Shown here: piece after piece, positions 40,003 through 45,940 of the stretch
Numbering within the stretch: the first letter of the stretch is position 1
How the letters are laid out: each line of letters begins with the position of its first letter
Assembly (NCBI GenBank): GCA_937911045.1
Contig: CALEPX010000097.1
Location: 1-45,940 of the forward strand
DNA length: 45,940 nucleotides
Direction of reading: 5' to 3'
Source: an uncultured Fretibacterium sp.
GTDB taxonomy: Bacteria; Synergistota; Synergistia; Synergistales; Aminobacteriaceae
Program-made: the position numbers and the translations under genes
Notes under the pieces: generated by a model
Databases searched by the model: none
The model's input: only the letters and a program-made list of their open reading frames with translations
What the model was told of the DNA's origin: nothing

Positions 40003-40069
40003 ACGCTAAAATCTGTATTTTCACGAAAGTATTATCACGTATTAATACATCGAATGCCACGCCCAAATA

Positions 40070-40903
40070 TTATTTCAGATTCGAGTAATCCTGCTCAGAT
40101 ACAGGTTCTAGCCATTCGTTGCTGGTTTCAGTTCCGGGGACTTCGACTGCCAAGTGACTGAACCAAGAATCCGGAGCTGCTCCGTGCCAGTGCTTGACGT
40201 TTGCAGGGATATTCACGACAGTTCCGGGTGTCATCTCGACTGGATTTTTGCCCCATTCCTGATAATATCCGCGCCCACCGATGCAAATCAGGATTTGTCC
40301 GCCGCCATCTTTCGCGTGATGAATGTGCCAGTTATTCCTGCAGCCAGGCTCGAACGTTACATTATAAATTCCGACTTGGCTTGTCGATAACGGCGCGAGA
40401 TAACTTTGTCCGACGAAATATTTTGCGTAGGCATCATTAGGCTTGCCGATTGGGACGAAAATTTCGCTCTGGAATTTGTCTTTTTCTGTCAGACTTGAAC
40501 TTGAAGCAGTTTCTTCAGCCCAGACTTCTTTCGCCATGTTGAACACCGCCCAAGCCATCGGCCAGCCTGCGTAGAAACCTGCGTGCGTGATAATTGCGGC
40601 GATTTCCTCACGAGTGATTCCGTTTTTCTTGGCTGTCATCAGGTGATATTTGAGCGAACTGTCCGCTAATCCGCGACCCATAAAGACCGAGATTACGATC
40701 GTGCTGCGTGTTTTCAGATCCAGCGTCTCGTCCGACCAAACTTCGCCGAAAAGAATATCGTCGTTATATCGCGCGAAATCCGGAGCAAATTTCCCGAGTG
40801 AATCGCGTCCGGCAGTCTGAACAACTTTCCGAGAAGCTTCAGCCTGTGCAGAATTAAGCATTAAGACTACAAACAACAATAACAACACAAACATTTTAGA
40901 CAT
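40070..40903 (-). CDS. exported carboxymuconolactone decarboxylase-cupin fusion
   Basis: A 277-residue protein. A signal peptide (SKMFVLLLLFVVLMLNSAQA, cut near residue 21) is followed by a CMD/AhpD-like helical domain (about 25-135: FGEVWSDETLDLKTRSTIVI and ITREEIAAIITHAGFYAGWP) without the C-x-x-C of AhpD, so it is the decarboxylase-like type. A cupin domain (about 165-265) has the metal block NNWHIHHAKDGGGQ and GTVVNIPANVKHWHGAAPD. Export to the periplasm is unusual for such fusions. It starts 42 nt after the amino-acid ABC ATPase gene, with GGAGG 9 nt upstream. Substrate unknown. Confidence 0.82.
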   Translation of the reverse strand: MSKMFVLLLLFVVLMLNSAQAEASRKVVQTAGRDSLGKFAPDFARYNDDILFGEVWSDETLDLKTRSTIVISVFMGRGLADSSLKYHLMTAKKNGITREEIAAIITHAGFYAGWPMAWAVFNMAKEVWAEETASSSSLTEKDKFQSEIFVPIGKPNDAYAKYFVGQSYLAPLSTSQVGIYNVTFEPGCRNNWHIHHAKDGGGQILICIGGRGYYQEWGKNPVEMTPGTVVNIPANVKHWHGAAPDSWFSHLAVEVPGTETSNEWLEPVSEQDYSNLK

Positions 40904-40924
40904 ACTACAATTCCTCCCATAATA

Positions 40925-40947
40925 TTATTCAGGTTATTCAGGTTATT
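40925..40947 (-). repeat. 9-bp tandem repeat (TTATTCAGG x 2.6)
   Basis: TTATTCAGG occurs at 40925-40933 and 40934-40942, then TTATT. On the minus strand the last partial unit forms the stop codon of the amino-acid ABC ATPase gene (TAA at 40948-40946). Confidence 0.75.
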
Positions 40948-41731
40948 ATTTCCCGGAATATCGCAGCAAAAATCTTCGTGTGCGCTCTTCCTTTGGGTTC
41001 TCAAAAACTTCAGACGGGCTGCCCTGCTCGCAAATTTCCCCGTCCGACATGAATATAACTTTACTGGCAACATCTCGCGCAAATTCCATCTCATGCGTAA
41101 CGATAATCATCGTGGTCTTCTGCTCAGACAATCCGCGAATAACTTTCAGGACTTCACCGGTTAATTCCGGGTCTAAAGCACTCGTCGGTTCGTCGAAACA
41201 CAGAATATCCGGCTTCATAATCAACGCACGCGCAATCGCAACACGCTGACATTGACCGCCCGATAATTGATACGGGTAATTATTCTTGCGCTCAGACAGA
41301 CCGATTTTTGCGAGAATTTCGTTCGCCTGAGACTCAAGCTGCGTGAGAAATTCCGACTTCGATTTCCCGTGATAATTATTCTCAGCCGCAAGCAATTTCG
41401 GAGCAAGCATTATATTCTCAAGAGCCGTATATTGCGGAAAAAGATTAAACGACTGGAACACCAGACCAAAATGCAGGCGGTTTTTGCGGATTTGCGCTTC
41501 ACTCGTTATGTGAGATTTCGTAGCATTGAACAGCACTTCATCATTCACGATTATTTCGCCAGCGTCCGGCGTTTCGAGAAAGTTCAGGCAGCGTAACAGC
41601 GTAGTTTTGCCAGAACCTGACGAGCCGATTATCGACAACACCTGCCCTTTATCCAGCGAAAAATCTATGCCCTTGAGTACTTCAACATTTCCGAAAGTTT
41701 TGCGTATATTATTTACTTCGAGAATTTTCAT
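40946..41731 (-). CDS. polar amino-acid ABC transporter ATP-binding protein (GlnQ-like)
   Basis: A 261-residue single ABC domain: Walker A GSSGSGKTTLLRCLNFLE, Q-loop LVFQSFNLFPQYTALEN, signature LSGGQCQRVAIARAL, Walker B LCFDEPTSALDPE and the switch His in IIVTHEME. An insert of about 15 residues follows the Q-loop helix (AAENNYHGKSKSEFLTQ). LNFLETPDAGEI is typical of polar amino-acid importers. It follows its permease gene after a 30-nt gap that contains a 9-bp tandem repeat instead of a good ribosome binding site. Confidence 0.93.
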   Translation of the reverse strand: MKILEVNNIRKTFGNVEVLKGIDFSLDKGQVLSIIGSSGSGKTTLLRCLNFLETPDAGEIIVNDEVLFNATKSHITSEAQIRKNRLHFGLVFQSFNLFPQYTALENIMLAPKLLAAENNYHGKSKSEFLTQLESQANEILAKIGLSERKNNYPYQLSGGQCQRVAIARALIMKPDILCFDEPTSALDPELTGEVLKVIRGLSEQKTTMIIVTHEMEFARDVASKVIFMSDGEICEQGSPSEVFENPKEERTRRFLLRYSGK

Positions 41732-41740
41732 GTTAATCTT

Positions 41741-41767
41741 CGCCTATCTCGCCTATCTAGCCTATCT
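41741..41767 (-). repeat. 9-bp tandem repeat (CGCCTATCT x 3)
   Basis: Three adjacent units at 41741-41749, 41750-41758 and 41759-41767, the third starting with A. On the minus strand each unit contains an in-frame TAG for the permease gene, and the first of these (41764-41762) is its stop codon. The unit nearest the ATPase ATG occupies the ribosome-binding-site position. Confidence 0.85.
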
Positions 41768-42448
41768 GAAATAATTCATTTTGTCTTCGAGTTTTGTCAG
41801 TGCAAGCGTAACAATTCCGTTGAATATCAAATAATAGAACGCCGTGAAAAACAATGGCCAGATTGCTCCGGAGATTCCGTGTGAACCCTTCATGAACGCC
41901 TGTCCAGCCCAGATGATTTCCTGAAGCGCGATGATTCTTGCGAGAGCCGTGTCTTTTACGAGTGTGATTATCTCGTTTGAAATTGGCGGAACGATTCGCT
42001 TGATCATTTGCAGCAACGTAACGTGAAAAAATATTTGACGCTTCGTCATGCCCAGAACTAATCCGGCTTCCTGTTGACCGATTGGAACGCTCAAAATTCC
42101 GCCGCGGTAAATTTCAGAGAAATAGCACGAGTAATTCACAACGAACGCAATCGCAGCAGCCGTGAATCTTCCGGACTCGCCACCGCCCCAAATCGGATTA
42201 TGCAGAACAAGTCCGGGAAAATAATACACGATCAATAACTGGATCATCAACGGAGTTCCGCGAATTATCCAGATGAAGAGCCTCGTTATCACGCTAATCG
42301 GGGTAATCTTCGAAATTGAGCCGAACGCTATTAATAATCCTAACGGGAATGCGCCCAAAAGCGTTATCGAAAACAATTTCAGCGTTTGAACAAAGCCGGT
42401 ATTAAGAGCATTTATGACAACGGGCATTTGCTTTATAATCAGTTCCAT
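41762..42448 (-). CDS. polar amino-acid ABC transporter permease
   Basis: A 228-residue inner-membrane protein with five predicted helices, an early GFVQTLKLFSITLLGAFPLG, the RGTPLMIQLLIVYYF segment and the ATPase-contact EAA loop GQQEAGLVLGMTKRQIFFHV. These are typical of the HisM/GlnP family. A GGGESGR insert after HNPIWG widens a loop. GAGG lies 8 nt before the ATG. It stands between the binding-protein gene and the ATPase gene, the usual order for this transporter type. Confidence 0.92.
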   Translation of the reverse strand: MELIIKQMPVVINALNTGFVQTLKLFSITLLGAFPLGLLIAFGSISKITPISVITRLFIWIIRGTPLMIQLLIVYYFPGLVLHNPIWGGGESGRFTAAAIAFVVNYSCYFSEIYRGGILSVPIGQQEAGLVLGMTKRQIFFHVTLLQMIKRIVPPISNEIITLVKDTALARIIALQEIIWAGQAFMKGSHGISGAIWPLFFTAFYYLIFNGIVTLALTKLEDKMNYFR

Positions 42449-42484
42449 TCACAATACCTCGCAAGACATGATAACAAGACTATG

Positions 42485-42504
42485 CAAAATTCCGGATTTC
42501 CAGA
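42485..42504 (-). terminator. weak hairpin between binding-protein and permease genes
   Basis: On the minus strand TCTGG (42504-42500) pairs with CCGGA (42495-42491), with one wobble, followed by a short T-run. It may only attenuate transcription. Confidence 0.3.
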
Positions 42505-42505
42505 T

Positions 42506-43285
42506 TTACTGTTTGATTAACGCAGCCTGAATCTTGTAAGTTTCAGCTAATTTCTGAATGCTGCCATCGTTGTATTTCGCGTCGAAAAATGCGTTCAACT
42601 TCTCGGCTAAATCCGAATCTTTCCTGAAGCCAACGCCGTATTCTTCGCTGTTCAGAGCAACCGTGTACGTGAGATTTTCGTAGCCCGTGCCTTTGCCGAC
42701 CATCGCAGCAGCCACCAACGAGTCAATAATCGCAGCATCAGCCGTGCCAGACGCAACTTCCATCAAAGCCGTAGCCTGATCCTGAACATTCGTCGTTTTG
42801 AAGCCATTCGCCTGAGCAACTTCCATTCCTGCGCTGCCGTGTTCGACTGCGAAATTCAAGCCCTTAACGCTCTCTACAGTCTGGAATTTTTCCGCAGCAT
42901 TTACCGGAACGATTACGACCTGAGCATTATTGCAATACGCTTTCGAACAAGCCATCGACGCAAGAACTTCGCTGGTTAAAGTCATGCCGTTCCAAACGCA
43001 ATCGATATTTCTGCCGTTGAGTTCGAGAATCTTGTTGTTCCATTCGATTTCCTGAAACTCAGCTTTCACGCCCAAACTTTCAGCAAACGCCTTCGCCAAA
43101 TCCGCGTCAAATCCGAGCCATTCACCGGACTCATTCTTGTAATCCATCGGCTGGAAAACCGTAATTCCGACAACCAACGTTCCCTTTGCTTTCACGTACT
43201 CCGAATCTGTCTCAGCATACGCGCACGAACAAACCAACGCCAGAACCATCGCGAACAAAACCAACCTGCTAACAAACTTCTTCAT
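42506..43285 (-). CDS. polar amino-acid ABC transporter substrate-binding protein (family 3)
   Basis: A 259-residue exported protein: signal peptide MKKFVSRLVLFAMVLALVCS with cleavage near AYAE, then the family-3 binding fold (FQPMDYKNESGEWLGFDADL, WNNKILELNGRNIDCVWNGM, TADAAIIDSLVAAAM, YGVGFRKDSDLAEKLN). It captures a polar amino acid for the adjacent permease and ATPase. The Cys pair CSCAYA could mark a lipoprotein but the lipobox is poor. The ATG at 43285 is chosen because CAGGAG lies upstream and it begins the signal peptide; the frame stays open 32 codons further up. Confidence 0.92.
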   Translation of the reverse strand: MKKFVSRLVLFAMVLALVCSCAYAETDSEYVKAKGTLVVGITVFQPMDYKNESGEWLGFDADLAKAFAESLGVKAEFQEIEWNNKILELNGRNIDCVWNGMTLTSEVLASMACSKAYCNNAQVVIVPVNAAEKFQTVESVKGLNFAVEHGSAGMEVAQANGFKTTNVQDQATALMEVASGTADAAIIDSLVAAAMVGKGTGYENLTYTVALNSEEYGVGFRKDSDLAEKLNAFFDAKYNDGSIQKLAETYKIQAALIKQ

Positions 43286-43381
43286 ATTAAAAACACATCT
43301 CCTGTGAAAAATTTTGTGAATATTGCGTGAATATTCCAAAGAATTATAACAGTGTGATTCAAAATGCGCAAGGTAATACAC

Positions 43382-43417
43382 AAAAAATAATTCCCGACAT
43401 CTCAGCCAGGAATTATT
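43382..43417 (-). terminator. intrinsic terminator after the surface-protein gene
   Basis: On the minus strand AATAATTCC (43417-43409) pairs with GGAATTATT (43394-43386) across a 14-nt loop, followed by a T-run formed by 43387-43382. It ends 8 nt from the surface-protein stop codon. Confidence 0.8.
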
Positions 43418-43424
43418 TTCGAAA

Positions 43425-45932
43425 TTATTTCGCTCTCTTGAATATCAAAGCTGCTGCACAAACTGCGAGACCGAAAATTCCTAATCCGGAATTACAGCCA
43501 CCGCCACCACCACTGCTTGAGCTTTTAGGACTATCCTCGTCATCGTAATATGGCTCATCATAAACGTAGATATACAAATCCTGAGTATTACTTCCGGCAG
43601 AATTTTCAGCTTTCACAGTGAAGGAATAATAATCCTCGTAGTCATAGACGTAGCCTGAAATAACGCCAGTATTCGGATCCAACGTGAGATTATCTGGAAG
43701 ATAGCCGGACGTAATTGACCACGTGATGTTTTCACCAGTTGCGAGTAAAGTCTCGTAATAATATTCGCCGTAATAAGCATATTCGAGATCTTCTGTCATT
43801 ATGACTGGAGCTGTGAGAGTTTGTCCCTGACCGCCTTCGCCGCCTTGACCGCCCTGACTGCCCTGACCATCACCTTGACCGCCTTGAGCTGGGTTGATCA
43901 CGATGCTGAGAGCTTGATCACCGCTTGCTGTTTGGGTCATTGCTCTGACTTTGAAATTTGAAGTGCCGGCAGTTGTCGGTTTCCCTGAAATTTTGCCATT
44001 ATTCGCGAGTGTTAATCCATCTGGAAGTTTTCCGGATAAAATCGACCATGTTACACCAGCTGTGTCAGACTCAAGAGTTGCGTTATAATCCTGATTGACA
44101 GTTCCGTTGGGAAGATTTCTGGTTGTGATCGTGACTATGCCTCCCTGAGTGGGATTACTTGAGCCGCCACCAGTTCCGCCACTTGAGCCAGTTATCGTAA
44201 TTGTGAAAGTTTTTGACGCAGTAATTGTCGTGTCACTTGTTGCGGAAGCGATTATCGTGAACTGAGCAGCCGTTACAACTTCAGATGGAAGACCTGAAAT
44301 TCTGCCGTTCGTCAGTGACAATCCAGAGGGAAGTTTGCTACCTTGAGCGAGTGACCATGTAACATTTCTAGCGCCGGTTGCAGAAAGTTGCTGATTATAC
44401 TGCTGACCAATAACTCCTGCAGGGAGTGCTGACTCGGTATTTATGACAAGTCTTACAGTGAGAGAAAAATCTTTAGTTGCCGGAGTTGTTCCTGAAAGAG
44501 CCTGAATTGTGAATGTATATTTTCCGGCAGTTGTCGGCGTTCCTGAGATTTTACCGGTTGAAGAATCAAGATTCAGTCCATCTGGGAGCGAAGTTCCGCC
44601 CGTGAGAGACCATGTAACACTTGTTCCAGAAGCGGCATCAGTTTTGAGTTCAACGCTGTAATTAAATCCGGCATCAGCAGAATCAAGATTCGAATCGGTC
44701 GTGATTGAGATTGGCGGCGTAAGTTTGTAGCAACCTTGTTCACCCGGAACTCCCTGAGCATTAATTCCGATTCCGTGCTCAGCATTAGCGTAACCGTTGT
44801 TTTCAATCGTGTAAGACGCGCTGTCAAGTTTTCCGATAATTCCGCCTTTATTCGTTGCGTCACTGGAGACTATTGCGTATGAAATATTATCCTGAACAGT
44901 TGCATTATTCATAACACCGACAATTCCACCAATTCCCTCGGCTGAATTATTATCCGACATGACAGTCACGAGACCGGAAACGTCGCAGCTTTTGAGAACC
45001 GTTGTCTCGCCGACACGTCCAGCGATTCCACCAGCAACACTATTAGCATCTATTACTGAACTTGCGTTGTTATTTGCTGTAACGTGATTGTTCTCCAAAT
45101 TTCCGCCTGAGATATAGCCAACGATTCCGCCTGCGTAAGAAACGCTCTCTAGTGTTCCCGAGAACGTACAATTTTTGATTGCCTCAAAGTCAGCGATTTG
45201 AGCAGAACCAACAATCCCTCCAACATAAGACTCTGTTCTTTGAGGTGAATGAAAATCTGAACCTTCAACTTTGCAATTATCAATAGTTCCGCCGGTCATT
45301 GTCGCAACGATACCGCCAAAGTTTCCTTTATGAGCAGATTCGTTTATAGTCCCACTCATTGTACAGTTCTTTATTTCTCCGTTAGTCATACTTTGGACGA
45401 TACCTCCGATATGCGCATCCTGAGTACTCCAATACGTATTGCACGACATAGTTCCGGAAAAGCTACAGTTATCAATAGTTCCATTGTTCAACTTATTCGC
45501 AATTCCAGCGGAGTATCTCCCATCAAGGTTGCCGCTAACTTTGAGATTTTTAACGACATAATCCAAAGCTGAGACCGTTCCGAACAAACTCGCGATACCA
45601 TCACGTCGTGAAATGTTGACGTGTATCGAAAAATTATTGCCGTCAAAATGTCCTGAGAACGGGTGCGAATCAGTTCCAATTGCTTCCCAATCCGTAGTTT
45701 GAGAAATGTTCAGATCTGCTCCGAGTTTGTAATAAAAGTCTGCTGATTCAGTTCCTTTATTAACTCTGTCGCGGAGCATCACCAGATCAGCGTTTGTGTC
45801 AATGATGTACGGATCAGTCGCAGAGCCTGAGTGTCCTTCATCATAGTATTCCGCCCATGAACACGAAGTCATGGAAACAACGAGCGCTAAAACTACAAAA
45901 AGTGCTGAAATTTTCCTGTTCGTAAAAATCAT
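43425..45932 (-). CDS. large surface protein with GLUG-like repeats, four Ig-like domains and a Synerg-CTERM signal
   Basis: A protein of about 835 residues. Signal peptide (ALFVVLALVVSMTSCSWAE); a beta-helix-like region (about 40-400) of repeats such as YVGGIVGSAQIADFEAIKNC and SYAGGIVGYISGGN, which match GLUG motifs; and four putative Ig domains (He_PIG; about 405-490, 493-590, 600-690 and 706-795), each with a WSL-x-G-x-LPDGL core and an ISGTPTTAG strand. A Gly/Gln linker (about 685-705) precedes the last. The C-terminus SSSGGGGGCNSGLGIFG plus a hydrophobic helix and KRAK is a Synerg-CTERM sorting signal. Probably a cell-surface adhesin. The ATG at 45932 is 8 nt from the window edge, so the ribosome binding site is not visible. 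Confidence 0.85.
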   Translation of the reverse strand: MIFTNRKISALFVVLALVVSMTSCSWAEYYDEGHSGSATDPYIIDTNADLVMLRDRVNKGTESADFYYKLGADLNISQTTDWEAIGTDSHPFSGHFDGNNFSIHVNISRRDGIASLFGTVSALDYVVKNLKVSGNLDGRYSAGIANKLNNGTIDNCSFSGTMSCNTYWSTQDAHIGGIVQSMTNGEIKNCTMSGTINESAHKGNFGGIVATMTGGTIDNCKVEGSDFHSPQRTESYVGGIVGSAQIADFEAIKNCTFSGTLESVSYAGGIVGYISGGNLENNHVTANNNASSVIDANSVAGGIAGRVGETTVLKSCDVSGLVTVMSDNNSAEGIGGIVGVMNNATVQDNISYAIVSSDATNKGGIIGKLDSASYTIENNGYANAEHGIGINAQGVPGEQGCYKLTPPISITTDSNLDSADAGFNYSVELKTDAASGTSVTWSLTGGTSLPDGLNLDSSTGKISGTPTTAGKYTFTIQALSGTTPATKDFSLTVRLVINTESALPAGVIGQQYNQQLSATGARNVTWSLAQGSKLPSGLSLTNGRISGLPSEVVTAAQFTIIASATSDTTITASKTFTITITGSSGGTGGGSSNPTQGGIVTITTRNLPNGTVNQDYNATLESDTAGVTWSILSGKLPDGLTLANNGKISGKPTTAGTSNFKVRAMTQTASGDQALSIVINPAQGGQGDGQGSQGGQGGEGGQGQTLTAPVIMTEDLEYAYYGEYYYETLLATGENITWSITSGYLPDNLTLDPNTGVISGYVYDYEDYYSFTVKAENSAGSNTQDLYIYVYDEPYYDDEDSPKSSSSGGGGGCNSGLGIFGLAVCAAALIFKRAK

Positions 45933-45940
45933 CAAAAACA

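Noticed and set aside
44130..45400. Repeated blocks in the surface-protein gene as a possible CRISPR or DNA repeat array
   Set aside because: The similarity is at protein level (GLUG and Ig-like repeats) with diverged codons and no spacer structure.

Overview
The window looks like a chromosomal segment of a member of the Synergistota (Synergistaceae-like), an anaerobic diderm bacterium. The best taxonomic clue is the C-terminus of the surface protein at 43425-45932: a Gly-rich stretch, a single Cys, a hydrophobic helix and a basic tail, which matches the Synerg-CTERM sorting signal as I remember it. An [FeFe] hydrogenase and the absence of respiratory genes fit a fermentative anaerobe. TTG and GTG starts are common and most genes carry strong GGAGG-type ribosome binding sites. 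No tRNA, rRNA, CRISPR array, integrase or transposase was seen.

Layout. 1-4088 (minus): a Gtr-like surface-glycan operon (GT2, GtrA, two GT-C membrane transferases, and the start of UDP-galactopyranose mutase). Its first gene is broken as sequenced by a run of ten G, a candidate phase-variation switch. 4209-11473 (plus): zinc metallopeptidase, rsmB, a kinase-less PASTA protein, rpe, a RodZ-like protein, a secreted Sel1 protein, an orphan citX and cheV. 11503-19080 (minus): core translation and nucleotide genes (prepilin-like, prmC, prfA, DUF1385, thyX, rpmE, rpsO, miaB, purB, a small Cys-rich protein). 19248-21931 (plus): a 63-residue unknown protein, a PQQ-type propeller and a purine permease. 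22020-25600 (minus): [FeFe] hydrogenase with a NuoF-C/GltD fusion flavoprotein.

25813-39869 is a myo-inositol utilisation region. iolC-iolA-GntP transporter-cupin run on the plus strand and converge, through two back-to-back terminators, on a minus-strand set: sugar-type binding protein, ABC ATPase, permease, second inositol dehydrogenase, small membrane protein, iolE, iolB, iolD, iolG. Together these would import inositol, oxidise and dehydrate it, open the ring, phosphorylate the product and oxidise malonate semialdehyde to acetyl-CoA. No iolJ aldolase and no regulator gene are present. The hydrogenase operon lies divergent to iolC and could remove the NADH made by IolG and IolA as H2 (inference).

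40070-45932 (minus): an exported carboxymuconolactone decarboxylase-cupin fusion, a polar amino-acid ABC transporter and the Synerg-CTERM surface protein. Short tandem repeats (a CTTT tract and several 9-bp units) recur at gene junctions from 19.5 to 41.8 kb.
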